Below, piece after piece: positions 18,475-27,774 of a DNA stretch of 64,000 bases; the first letter of the stretch is position 1; each line of letters starts with the position of its first letter. Source of the DNA: BJGV01 sp965205785 (lineage in GTDB: Bacteria > Pseudomonadota > Gammaproteobacteria > Burkholderiales > Nitrosomonadaceae); NCBI GenBank assembly GCA_965205785.1, contig OZ242188.1:496001-560000 (forward strand), read 5' to 3'. The translations under genes and the position numbers were made by a program. The notes beneath the pieces were generated by a model that saw nothing but the letters and a program-made list of their open reading frames with translations, searched no databases and was not told the DNA's origin.

Positions 18475-18813
18475 TCACAATATTTCTGGGCTAAGCTGTG
18501 GTTTATTTAGATTCTCTTGCAGAATATTTAGATCCTGCTCTACATGAGAAAAATAATGCGTAATATCCTGAATTAGGTTATGAACAATTTTTTGATTCCA
18601 CCAACTTGCCCTCTCTAAAACTTTTGCTGCATCATCTATACATGAATCTTTAAACGCCTCCAAGTTATCAAAGGCCTGTAGATAAAATTCTAATAATGAT
18701 TCATCAGGATCATCATGCATCTTACTTGTCACTTCTTTTATATCTTTTAAGTGAGCAACTAAATGCTTACAGTCAAGAAGGACCTTAGCCTCATCTATAT
18801 TAATTTTATTCAT
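18475..18813 (-). CDS. Hypothetical helical protein (112 aa)
   Basis: This frame encodes 112 residues that are strongly acidic and mostly helical, with heptad-like stretches such as LLEFYLQAFDNLEAFKDSC and THYFSHVEQDLNILQENLN. There is no signal peptide or membrane segment, and I recognise no family. The ATG at 18813 has an AGGA only one base away, too close for a normal ribosome binding site, so the start or even the gene is not certain. It sits alone between the broken barrel gene and an AT-rich gap before tRNA-Leu. Confidence 0.5.
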   Translation of the reverse strand: MNKINIDEAKVLLDCKHLVAHLKDIKEVTSKMHDDPDESLLEFYLQAFDNLEAFKDSCIDDAAKVLERASWWNQKIVHNLIQDITHYFSHVEQDLNILQENLNKPQLSPEIL

Positions 18814-19168
18814 TCCTAGTCAGACCCCTATAACACTATTAATAAGTTTCATGTATAGACTAATCGAAAAGAACTATTTTTAATTACAATACACTTTAAG
18901 TGTTATCCTTTTCGCTATCCTGAGTCCTTGCAATTTCTATGCCTAAATAAATAACCATATAATATCAATATCTTTAGAATATACCATCCCTAGAATGTAA
19001 ATTTGCTCGACAAAATTCCTATCGTTTGAATTAACTTACTCAACTTGAACACAACATTCTTATCATAGTCTGAGTTACAATTAGTCATAGTCTCGCAGAC
19101 TACCTATAAATCTCAATTTACTTTTAAAAATTAATCTTTAAAGTTTCTAATCTGGTTAAATAGCATGT
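18814..19168. other. AT-rich intergenic region, no gene seen
   Basis: About 355 bp upstream of tRNA-Leu. I find no conserved frame, tRNA or strong inverted repeat. It presumably carries the promoter of tRNA-Leu and that of the small minus-strand gene at 18475-18813. Confidence 0.5.
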
Positions 19169-19255
19169 GCCGGGATGGCGGAATTGGTAGACGCACGGGA
19201 CTCAAAATCCCGCGATGGTGACATCATGGGGGTTCGATTCCCCCTCCCGGCACCA
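19169..19255 (+). tRNA. tRNA-Leu (CAA)
   Basis: A complete 87-nt class II tRNA with encoded CCA. The acceptor arms GCCGGGA/TCCCGGC pair perfectly, the anticodon loop is CTCAAAA (anticodon CAA, reads UUG), and there is a long variable arm (GATGGTGACATC). The T arm has GGGGG TTCGATT CCCCC. The plus-strand orientation leads into the orphan methyltransferase gene 61 bp downstream. Confidence 0.97.
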
Positions 19256-19316
19256 AAGATAAACTATGATTGATTGAAAACTCAGTAAACTAGAAAAGCC
19301 TTAACCAAACGGGAAA

Positions 19317-20132
19317 ATGGGAATACAAATAGCTAATAATGGGCTGATAAAACCACTGCCAAAATTACGATCTGTTGCACAAAGCAAATTTGAAAAAGTA
19401 ACATGTGAAGCAGGTCTTGATCCGGATAATAAATGGATAGGTGGTTATTTTGATTATGAATGGGCGCATCTGCGTCCTTTACTTGGTGCCTATAATTTAG
19501 TTCCATATTCTAAACAAATACTTGAATTTGGCTGTAATGTAGGCGCATCATCTATTGTCATGACAGCTTTAGGTGGCAGTGTAACGGGAATTGATATCGA
19601 CGAATCTATAATCCCGATTGCTAATGCGAATATTGAACGATATAAAATGAAAAATAATATCGAAATTAAACATGTTGCAGATTCCTCAAATCAACCATTC
19701 GAAAGTAATAGCTTCGATCTAATACTGGCAAATAGTGTGCTCGAGTATGTGAAGCCAAATGAGCTGCCTGCTATTATTAGAGAACTACACCGCGTACTAA
19801 AACCAGATGGTCAGCTTTTCATATGCGGAACTGCCAGCAGAATAGCACCTAAAGAAATTCATTCTGGAAGATGGTTCGTCAATTACCTACCATGTGCATT
19901 TGATCTACTAACAGGTAAAAATTTTCAACGCGGCTTGAATCCGTTTTTATTAGCTGGATCTATCGATGGTTATTTCACACAGACATTGAGCTCAGCCTGG
20001 CAAAAAGGACGGGGGGCTGTTCATGGCAACCTGTCAATCTCTATACGCATGTTTGAACAAATATGTAGCACAATGGGTATTTCACCAGGATGGGTCTCCC
20101 CACATATCGAATTGCTATTACAAAAGAAATGA
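19317..20132 (+). CDS. Class I SAM-dependent methyltransferase, substrate unknown
   Basis: This 271-residue protein has a methyltransferase fold. Motif I is ILEFGCNVGASSIVMTALGG (about residues 63-82), followed by the acidic end of strand 2 (TGIDIDESIIPIA). The post-motif segment FDLILANSVLEYVKPNE and ELHRVLKPDGQLFICG are typical of UbiE/Ubi-like methyltransferases. The N- and C-terminal parts are not recognisable. ATG at 19317 is preceded by GGGAAA, a weak ribosome binding site. It has no same-strand partner nearby apart from tRNA-Leu, so context gives no clue to substrate. Confidence 0.75.
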   Translation: MGIQIANNGLIKPLPKLRSVAQSKFEKVTCEAGLDPDNKWIGGYFDYEWAHLRPLLGAYNLVPYSKQILEFGCNVGASSIVMTALGGSVTGIDIDESIIPIANANIERYKMKNNIEIKHVADSSNQPFESNSFDLILANSVLEYVKPNELPAIIRELHRVLKPDGQLFICGTASRIAPKEIHSGRWFVNYLPCAFDLLTGKNFQRGLNPFLLAGSIDGYFTQTLSSAWQKGRGAVHGNLSISIRMFEQICSTMGISPGWVSPHIELLLQKK

Positions 20133-20304
20133 GAAATAACTTATCTCTGCTTATTAGATTTACCTGTAAATGTGATAGCACATCACTATTGCCCGATAAA
20201 GTAGATTCTGACTTATGCATCAGTCTAAACTAACTTGTCCCCCAGCCTAGCCTGTCCCAGATAAAGTAAAAAAGATATTACTTTTAAAAAGTGTCGGCTC
20301 TATC

Positions 20305-23202
20305 TTATACACCCCTAGCAACCATCAAGCATATCGGAAAATGTGTAAGTAACCGTCCTAACTCTATTTTGTTATTTACCATGTAGATTTCTCCAGTGAA
20401 CACATTGCTCCATTCCAGATCAACCAATCCGCCAGTTAATTTCAGTACTGTATCACCCCATACCTTCATCCCTATGGGCAAAATACCCTGCTCTTCTGGT
20501 AAGTGAGTAGTTAAGCGTGGCACAAGAGTAATAATAAAGCGACTCCCACAAATACGAGCAAATGCAAATACATTAGCAGCATGCTCACCACACACGGTAA
20601 GCGGTAGATATTCTCCGTCCCTAAAAACTTCAGGCCAACGTTTACGTAAGGAAAGGCTTTGCCAGATGGTATAGAGCTTGATGCGACCATCTGCCATGTT
20701 CAATATCATCGACTGTAAGCGAAGTGGCCACTGTTCAGGTGGAGCGTCAACAAGCGATTTTACTTCTGTAAGAAGCTTGTATCTGTGGACAAAATCTATC
20801 TGGCGGCGGTTATCTGGGTCTACCAGATTGAACTGCCACAAATCACAGCCCTGATAGATATCTGGTACTCCGGGTACAACAAGTTTTATTAGAATCTGAG
20901 CAAGACTGTTAAGAAGGCCACGGCGGGAGATGGGTTGCACAAAGGATATAAAGTCAGCCAAAAATAGATTTTTCTCGCCAGGTGCGAGAAGAGCTTGGAT
21001 AAATGATTTCGTTGCATCCTCATAGTCGACATTCACGTTAACCCAACTACTGTACTCTTTTCCCTCTCTTATAGCCTTGATCATATAGGCCTCAACGCGC
21101 GTCCGATAATCGGCAAGCTCCGCTTCATCTGGCACGGTTAACGGCCAAGTGCCAACAAGGGTCTGATACAGCAAGTACTCGTCATTACGAGAGGGTGCCT
21201 CTATGTCATCGATAACATGCTTGCGACCACGGTTCAGTCGGTCCCAACGTTTGAGAATCTGCTTCCATGTGACTGGCATCTCAGAAAGTATATTGAGCCG
21301 AGCGCGTACGTCTTCTGAGCGCTTACTGTCATGAGTGGATGTGGCTAGTAGGCTGTGAGGCCAGCGGGAAGCTCTGGCATTCGTAGCTGCATGAAAAGCT
21401 GCTACGGAAATACCAAATTGGCTCGGATCTCCGCCAACATCGTTAAGCGAAATCAGACGATGGTAGCGATAGAAAGCCGTATCCTCAACACCTTTGGCCA
21501 TCACCGGAGCTGAAACTTGCTGAAATTTCATAGCAAAACCCTGCACCTGCTCACGAAAGGAAAACCTGTGGCCATGCGCAATATCAGTAGTCAACACTGC
21601 CCGGATAAAATCAAAAATGTCATGGTCGTTGATCAGGCTGCGTTTCTTTGCTTCTGCTACAGCCCATAAAATATGCTGACGATCATCAACAGATAATGGC
21701 TCGTTGGTGATGTAGCTTCGATAGACAGGGAAACAAGCTAGTACTTCCATCAGTGCATCGCGCAACCCATTATGGGTGAAGCCACAGGTATCACAGCCAT
21801 CAACAACAATTCCTGCAAGATGTTTGGCAAGAGCATTTAGTTCGCTTGCCAATGACTTATGCATGATAAGTTTTTTTGCCTCATATGCAATTGTGTCGAA
21901 ATTGGTATCCACATTGGTAAAATTGTGGTAAATGCTTGTCATGCAACGCTCTGCAGTATTATCTACAAATAAATTATTCACTAAATTTGCGAAACGATAG
22001 CCGGTATCTCCATGTACCGGCCAACTATCTGGTAAACGCTCGTGGTCGACAAGAATTTTTTCGATTACCAGATAAAGTGGCAGCCGTCCACCCGGGGAAA
22101 ATAACTTGCCTCCGATAGCCCGTTGCAATCGATGAAAATATTGCTTAGGATCATAAAGTCCATCCGGGTGGTCAATGCGTAGCCCTTCGACCTTGCCCTG
22201 AACCACGAGATCTAGAACTAAACGATGTGTGGCCTCGAACACTTCGGGCTTCTCTGTACGCAGAGCTGCAAGATCATTGATGTCGAAAAAACGCCGATAG
22301 TTGATTTCATCCAGTACAACCCGCCAGTAAGTGAGACAGTAGCCTTGAAGTTGAATCAGTTCGTGCAGCAAACTGAAACTGGACTCATCACCGGGGCGAC
22401 CGTTGAGCTCCGCCAGATTATCTGTAATATGGTTTGAAATATCGACGTGGGTCTTATTTAGTAAGGCAAGATGGCGTTTATGTACCTCTTTCGCGTATTG
22501 GCGCTCAGCTATGCGTTCAGGAGACTTTTCAATGCGTGCCGGCAGACGCCCAAGAGCTGTGATTAGGGTCTTTAGATCAACATAATCTTTGTGATTTTTC
22601 CCGAGAGTAGCTTCCAGACGCTCCATGTGGAGGCCAACAATATATGGATAAGTAGCTGGATCCACAGGCAGCCTATGTTCATGGTAGCGCAAGCTAAATC
22701 CTCCATTTACTTTGTCGAAGTTCAGGTGAAGCGCGCCGCTATTAAGCACAGTACCGTAGTGATCATCTAATAAGGGTAATAGCAACTTGCCCTTAAGATT
22801 AGGATTAAGCGGCTCCCAGTCAATGTCAAAAAATGAACTCCAGACCGAGGCCGGACCATTCTCAAGCACGTCCAGCCACCATACATTATCAGCTCCCATG
22901 ACGCCCATATGGTTAGGGACTACGTCGAGGATCTGGCCAAGGCCATGTGCCTTGAGCATAGCGACGAAATCGTCATATTCCTGTTGCGTACCAATTTCTG
23001 GATTCAGAGAATCATAAGAAACGATATCATAGCCGTGAGTACTGCCTGGTCTGGCCTTGAGGTAAGATGATGCGTAGCAGTGACTCACCCCCAGCTCAGC
23101 AAGATAGGTCGCTACTGCCTTAGCCTGTACGAAAGTAAACCCACTATTAAACTGAAGTCGGTAGGTTGCACGCGGTATTATTGCTTGACGGGATATAGTG
23201 AT
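20305..23202 (-). CDS. treY: Maltooligosyl trehalose synthase (TreY), apparent ATC start
   Basis: This GH13 protein of about 965 residues isomerises the reducing end of malto-oligosaccharides to an alpha,alpha-1,1 bond. Blocks include IPRATYRLQF near the N-terminus, ARPGSTHGYDIVSYDSLNPE, GQILDVVPNHMG, EGLRIDHPDGLYDP (catalytic Asp region), AKGVEDTAFYRYHRL and VPGVPDIYQGCD. The conserved N-terminus lies upstream of the first conventional start, a GTG at 23088, which would remove about 38 residues including IPRATYRLQF. Upstream no in-frame ATG, GTG or TTG exists before the stop at 23280. The ATC at 23202 overlaps the malQ stop by one base (TAATC, where TAATG would be usual). No treZ is present in the window. 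Confidence 0.85.
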   Translation of the reverse strand: MTISRQAIIPRATYRLQFNSGFTFVQAKAVATYLAELGVSHCYASSYLKARPGSTHGYDIVSYDSLNPEIGTQQEYDDFVAMLKAHGLGQILDVVPNHMGVMGADNVWWLDVLENGPASVWSSFFDIDWEPLNPNLKGKLLLPLLDDHYGTVLNSGALHLNFDKVNGGFSLRYHEHRLPVDPATYPYIVGLHMERLEATLGKNHKDYVDLKTLITALGRLPARIEKSPERIAERQYAKEVHKRHLALLNKTHVDISNHITDNLAELNGRPGDESSFSLLHELIQLQGYCLTYWRVVLDEINYRRFFDINDLAALRTEKPEVFEATHRLVLDLVVQGKVEGLRIDHPDGLYDPKQYFHRLQRAIGGKLFSPGGRLPLYLVIEKILVDHERLPDSWPVHGDTGYRFANLVNNLFVDNTAERCMTSIYHNFTNVDTNFDTIAYEAKKLIMHKSLASELNALAKHLAGIVVDGCDTCGFTHNGLRDALMEVLACFPVYRSYITNEPLSVDDRQHILWAVAEAKKRSLINDHDIFDFIRAVLTTDIAHGHRFSFREQVQGFAMKFQQVSAPVMAKGVEDTAFYRYHRLISLNDVGGDPSQFGISVAAFHAATNARASRWPHSLLATSTHDSKRSEDVRARLNILSEMPVTWKQILKRWDRLNRGRKHVIDDIEAPSRNDEYLLYQTLVGTWPLTVPDEAELADYRTRVEAYMIKAIREGKEYSSWVNVNVDYEDATKSFIQALLAPGEKNLFLADFISFVQPISRRGLLNSLAQILIKLVVPGVPDIYQGCDLWQFNLVDPDNRRQIDFVHRYKLLTEVKSLVDAPPEQWPLRLQSMILNMADGRIKLYTIWQSLSLRKRWPEVFRDGEYLPLTVCGEHAANVFAFARICGSRFIITLVPRLTTHLPEEQGILPIGMKVWGDTVLKLTGGLVDLEWSNVFTGEIYMVNNKIELGRLLTHFPICLMVARGV

Positions 23203-25445
23203 TACTCCTCTTCTTTGGGAAGTACTGCACTGCCTCGCTCTTGAAGTAACACTTCTTCTACAACAGTAAAACGACCATCATTCCGCCAATCCTCAAGATC
23301 TATGGGTATCCGTCGTTGCCAGTTTGGATACTGGTCATCTTGACTACCGGGTAGATTCGCCTGCTCGTCGACACCAAAAATATCTTCCGGCTGCACTACC
23401 ATAATCTTTGCTTTAGTCCTCGCCAGATAAGCATGAATTGCAATTACAAGGGGGGTTGTAATTTCGGGGGAGCAAGCCGGATCAATATTTACGTTCTTTG
23501 GTAGCAAGGCCTCTTGCTTCAAAGCTATAAGCATCTGTGCACAATCCTGTGCACGCATAACTACAAGCTTACTGTACCACTCCTCCGAAGGAAAAAGTTG
23601 CAGCGCAGCGCGAATATCAAGGTCACTCCCTTTCCAAAAACCCCTCAAAGTTGGCAGATCGTGCGTACTTACAGCTACTAAAGCCTGTCGCGGATAATCG
23701 TCAGGCGATTTGAAAACACCCCTATCTGTAAGTTCAAACAAAAAAGGTCGATAGGAAAAAATTCCAGTTGCTGCAAGACGGGGCCGAAAATTCTCTGGCA
23801 CAGTGCCCAAATCTTCGCCAATTACCAGACAATGATTCCGCTGGCTTTCAAGAGCAACAATACCAAGCATGTCTTCCAGTGGATAAGAAATATACGTGCC
23901 TAGTTTCGCACTCAAGCCGGCCGGCACCCAAAACATACGAGCAAGTGCCATTACGTGATCAATGCGCAATGCACCACTATGGCGCATATTCGCACGTAAC
24001 ACTTCTATGAAGGGCATATAGGCTAGTTCCCTTAGACGATGCGGCACAAATGGCGGCAACCCCCAATCCTGTCCGAGAGAATTTATCTCATCTGGTGGTG
24101 CCCCTGTATAAGCACCAGAAGCCAGAACATCCTGCCAAACCCACGCTTCTGATCCATCTGAACTAGCACCTACCGCTAAGTCCTGATATAGACCCACCCC
24201 CAAACCACGACGCAAAGATTGCTTGCCAACGTTGGCAAGCTGTTCGTCTGCCAACCACTGCATCCAAACAAAAAACTCCACTGCAACTTTATGTTCGACA
24301 GCAAACTCCTTCACTGCTTGTGATTCTGGCTGATGATATTGTGTAGGCCAAACCGGCCAACCCCAGATAGCGGGATTTTCTCGTCGAAAATGCTCCTGTA
24401 GAGCTTCAAAACGCGCATGACAAGCAAGAAATTCACCACCCTCGTCACGGAATGATTCAAAAGCACGTGCTCTCTCAGTTTTATTTACAATATGCTGCTC
24501 ACGAAAGTGTTGGTAAAGCAACGATAAGACCGAGCGCTTTGTTGCAGATACATCTTTGTAATTAACTTTTTCGCTTGCCCGTAAACGTTGTAGCCGGGTC
24601 TGAAAACTATCTGAACCAACAAGATTACGCGCCACTTCACATTCCACAAATTCAGGTACAGCTTCCACATCAATATAGAGAGTATTTAAAAAACAATGGT
24701 TAGACGGGCTGTAGGGGCTAATACGCTCAGGATCATCGGGAAATAACGCATGAAGAGGACTTACTCCAACTATTTCACCACCAGTATCAGCAGTAAAGTC
24801 TATAAGAGAATATAAATCACTGAAATCACCAATACCCCAATTCCTTCTTGAACGCAGCCCGTAAAGTTGTACGGTTGGCCCCCATACTCGATTTTCACCA
24901 CCCACAGCCTTAGGTTGGTAACAATTGTCCGGTGCAACGATTAAAGTCATTTCTCCTTGTAACTCGGTCTCAATTGCACGCCGTTCTATTTCAAAGCAAT
25001 AGTATCCGGGTGTCTTAATCAAGGGCATACATAGCTCAACACGAAGGAAATTCTTTCCATCCAGACTCTTTCCATCAAGCTTTGTTAGATTGACAGGTAA
25101 AAACTCTCCTATAGTTACCGTACCTTTCTCTGAGGTTAGAATCCAGCGATGTTGAAGCTCTGCAAATTCTGCTGGCAGAGAAAGTGCTATTTTAGGAACT
25201 TCATTTACACGTAAAACTTTTACGGGTGGCAGTAAACGACGCCATTCACGTTCCTCGATCTCATTAAGAGATATTTCGGCACTGACCTTTGAAGGGAGAT
25301 GCATGGCAGCAAGTAACGCCTGTCGTGTATGGTCAGAAGTAATATGACATTTTCCCCAGATATCTTCATACTCTGATGCGATACCACAGCGAGCTGCAAG
25401 TTTTGCCAGCACTTCAGACTTATCTTGTATAGGAAGATTACTCAT
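23202..25445 (-). CDS. malQ: 4-alpha-glucanotransferase (amylomaltase)
   Basis: This 747-residue GH77 enzyme moves alpha-1,4-glucan segments between malto-oligosaccharides. Conserved segments are VQLYGLRSRRNWGIGDFSD, EIVGVSPLHALFPDDPERIS with PYSPSNHCFLN, QDWGLPPFVPHRL, HSGALRIDHVMALARMFWVP (nucleophile Asp region), VIGEDLGTVPENFRP (acid/base Glu) and STHDLPTLRGFWKG. The long N-terminal part (about 190 residues) is the extra domain of E. coli-type MalQ. ATG at 25445 has an AAAGG ribosome binding site. It lies 180 bp after glgX and overlaps the start of treY, so it supplies or reshapes the linear glucans TreY uses. Confidence 0.94.
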   Translation of the reverse strand: MSNLPIQDKSEVLAKLAARCGIASEYEDIWGKCHITSDHTRQALLAAMHLPSKVSAEISLNEIEEREWRRLLPPVKVLRVNEVPKIALSLPAEFAELQHRWILTSEKGTVTIGEFLPVNLTKLDGKSLDGKNFLRVELCMPLIKTPGYYCFEIERRAIETELQGEMTLIVAPDNCYQPKAVGGENRVWGPTVQLYGLRSRRNWGIGDFSDLYSLIDFTADTGGEIVGVSPLHALFPDDPERISPYSPSNHCFLNTLYIDVEAVPEFVECEVARNLVGSDSFQTRLQRLRASEKVNYKDVSATKRSVLSLLYQHFREQHIVNKTERARAFESFRDEGGEFLACHARFEALQEHFRRENPAIWGWPVWPTQYHQPESQAVKEFAVEHKVAVEFFVWMQWLADEQLANVGKQSLRRGLGVGLYQDLAVGASSDGSEAWVWQDVLASGAYTGAPPDEINSLGQDWGLPPFVPHRLRELAYMPFIEVLRANMRHSGALRIDHVMALARMFWVPAGLSAKLGTYISYPLEDMLGIVALESQRNHCLVIGEDLGTVPENFRPRLAATGIFSYRPFLFELTDRGVFKSPDDYPRQALVAVSTHDLPTLRGFWKGSDLDIRAALQLFPSEEWYSKLVVMRAQDCAQMLIALKQEALLPKNVNIDPACSPEITTPLVIAIHAYLARTKAKIMVVQPEDIFGVDEQANLPGSQDDQYPNWQRRIPIDLEDWRNDGRFTVVEEVLLQERGSAVLPKEEE

Positions 25446-25625
25446 TGATACCTTTAAGTAATTGATGCCATGCCATCAACTACTCTGAGTTTTCTCACGT
25501 ACTTACAACCATCTTGGGTATTCTTTTTGCTTCGTCGGAGGCTTAATCGATGTGATAGCCGGCGCCAACAAGTAGAAATTAACGTAAGTACTCTCGAGAA
25601 TTTCTCTACCAAACAAAGTGACATG

Positions 25626-27767
25626 TTAACGTTCCTTTTGGCTTTGCTGAACCAGGAGCGCAAACGAACGACCTTCAATCATATAGGCATCGCCACCTAG
25701 AAAATAGCCATCCATTTCCAGACCACAAGCTAAACTAGAATCAAGGATACTATGCCAGCAGCAACCTTTATTTAATTTGGGAAGCTGGAAATCTATGCTC
25801 TCGTGATGACTGTTAAAAAGCAATAGAAAATTTTTGTCAAAAATTGGATTGCCTTTCTGATCGCGCTCCTCCATTACTTCGCCGCCCAGGTACACTCCCA
25901 GACAACGTGCAAAATTATGAGCCCACTCTTCATCATTCATTTCTGTACCGTCTTGCTTAAGCCAGAGGATATCTTTGATTCCGGAACCGCGAATCGCACG
26001 ACCTTGTAAGAAATTATTACGACGAAACACAGGATGCGAACGCCTTAAATCAATGAGGCGCTGTACAAAGCCCAGAAACTCTTTATCGGCTTTGGAAAGA
26101 TCCCAGTTCACCCAACTAATGTCATTATCCTGACAGTAAGCGTTATTATTACCCTTTTGAGTGCGCCCCATTTCATCACCTGCTACCAACATGGGCACAC
26201 CCTGAGAGAAAAATAAACTTGCCATCAAATTACGTTTCTGGCGAGCACGAAGGATGTTGATGTCTACATCATCAGTAGGTCCTTCTTCACCACAGTTCCA
26301 TGAGTTATTGTTATCACTACCGTCACAATTTTTCTCACCGTTAGCCTCGTTGTGCTTATCGTTGTAGCTTACGAGGTCCTGCAAGGTAAAGCCGTCATGG
26401 GCAGTAATAAAATTTACACTTGCATAAGGCTTGCGGCCGCTGTGATCGTATAAATCGCTGGACCCTGTTAGACGGCGCGCAAAATCTCCAATTAGTCCCC
26501 CGTCTCCCTTCCAGTAGGCACGCATAGTGTCACGATATTGGTCATTCCACTCCCCCCAACCAGCAGGAAAATTCCCAACCTGGTAACCGCCTTCACCCAG
26601 ATCCCAAGGCTCAGCGATAAGTTTGACCTGAGAGAGAACCGGGTCTTGCAACAGGATATCGAAAAAGGAGCCAAGTCGGTTCACTTCGTGTAATTCACGT
26701 GCCAGGGCCGAGGCGAGGTCAAAGCGAAAACCATCCACATGCATCTCTAACACCCAGTAACGTAGTGAATCCATAATAAGTTGGAGTACACGTGGATGCT
26801 GCAGATTGAGTGTATTACCGCAGCCTGTATAGTCCATGTAATATCTTGGATTATCACTAAGCAAACGATAATAGGTAGAATTATCAATGCCTCGAAAAGA
26901 AAGTGTCGGCCCAAGTTCATTACCTTCGGCAGTGTGATTGTATACCACGTCTAGAATGACCTCGATACCATGACTGTGAAAAGTTTTGACCATAGTTTTG
27001 AATTCATTCACTTCGCCACTTGCACTGTATCGATTATCGGGAGCGAAAAAGCCTATGGAGTTATACCCCCAATAATTATGCAAGCCACGTGAAATGAGAT
27101 CACGATCATCAATAAAAGTGTGTACCGGCATTAGTTCTACTGAAGTTATCCCCAAACCTTTCAGATGATCAATGACTGGTGCAGTTGCGAGACCTGCATA
27201 AGTTCCACGAAGAGATGGCTGAATATCAGGATGTTTTTTGGTGAAACCCCGGACGTGAAGTTCATATATAACCATGTCGGACCAGGGTACACACGGTGAT
27301 TTATCATTGTCCCAATTAAAAGCCGGATCAATGACTCGACACTTAGGCATATCAGAAGCATTATCCCGGTCTTCCTGGGATAAATCCTCATCAGGATGCT
27401 CAATCTGATACCCAAATTGAGCATCGCTCCAGCGTAGCTGTCCGACTATGTCTTTGGCGTATGGCTCAATCAGTAGTTTTTTTGGATTATAGCGATGACC
27501 ACTTTCTGGGTTTTCCGGTCCATGCACCCTGTAACCATAAAGCAGACCTGGACGAGCCTCAGGCAGATAACAATGCCAAATCAAATCCGTTTGCTCACGT
27601 AGCTCAATGCGTTGAATCTCATGCTTCCCGCTCGGATCAAATAAACAAAGCTCTACTCGCTCCGCATTCTCTGAGAAAAGAGCAAAGTTGACACCTTTAC
27701 CATCCCAATTAGCTCCGCGAGGAAAAGGTACACCCGCCCAGATAGAACTGATAGGTAGCTTTGTCAT
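25626..27767 (-). CDS. glgX: Glycogen debranching enzyme GlgX
   Basis: This 713-residue GH13 isoamylase-type enzyme removes alpha-1,6 branches left after phosphorylase action. It has the N-terminal CBM48-like domain (GVNFALFSENAERVELCLFD), then YELHVRGFTKKHPDI, ELMPVHTFIDDRDL, GIEVILDVVYNHTAEGNELG, the nucleophile block MHVDGFRFDLASALARE, ISWVNWDLSKAD and the GDEMGRTQKGNNNAYCQDND loop. ATG at 27767 has AGGAAG upstream and starts 7 bp after the glgC stop. Length is typical. The 180-bp gap to malQ contains no recognisable gene. Confidence 0.95.
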   Translation of the reverse strand: MTKLPISSIWAGVPFPRGANWDGKGVNFALFSENAERVELCLFDPSGKHEIQRIELREQTDLIWHCYLPEARPGLLYGYRVHGPENPESGHRYNPKKLLIEPYAKDIVGQLRWSDAQFGYQIEHPDEDLSQEDRDNASDMPKCRVIDPAFNWDNDKSPCVPWSDMVIYELHVRGFTKKHPDIQPSLRGTYAGLATAPVIDHLKGLGITSVELMPVHTFIDDRDLISRGLHNYWGYNSIGFFAPDNRYSASGEVNEFKTMVKTFHSHGIEVILDVVYNHTAEGNELGPTLSFRGIDNSTYYRLLSDNPRYYMDYTGCGNTLNLQHPRVLQLIMDSLRYWVLEMHVDGFRFDLASALARELHEVNRLGSFFDILLQDPVLSQVKLIAEPWDLGEGGYQVGNFPAGWGEWNDQYRDTMRAYWKGDGGLIGDFARRLTGSSDLYDHSGRKPYASVNFITAHDGFTLQDLVSYNDKHNEANGEKNCDGSDNNNSWNCGEEGPTDDVDINILRARQKRNLMASLFFSQGVPMLVAGDEMGRTQKGNNNAYCQDNDISWVNWDLSKADKEFLGFVQRLIDLRRSHPVFRRNNFLQGRAIRGSGIKDILWLKQDGTEMNDEEWAHNFARCLGVYLGGEVMEERDQKGNPIFDKNFLLLFNSHHESIDFQLPKLNKGCCWHSILDSSLACGLEMDGYFLGGDAYMIEGRSFALLVQQSQKER

Positions 27768-27774
27768 AGTCTTC

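Noticed and set aside
19169..20132. Genomic island inserted at tRNA-Leu
   Set aside because: There is no integrase, no repeated tRNA 3' end downstream and no change in base composition. One orphan gene after a tRNA is not enough.
20263..20284. AAAGTAA/TTACTTT inverted repeat between the orphan methyltransferase and treY
   Set aside because: Only 7 bp, in AT-rich sequence; too weak to call a terminator.
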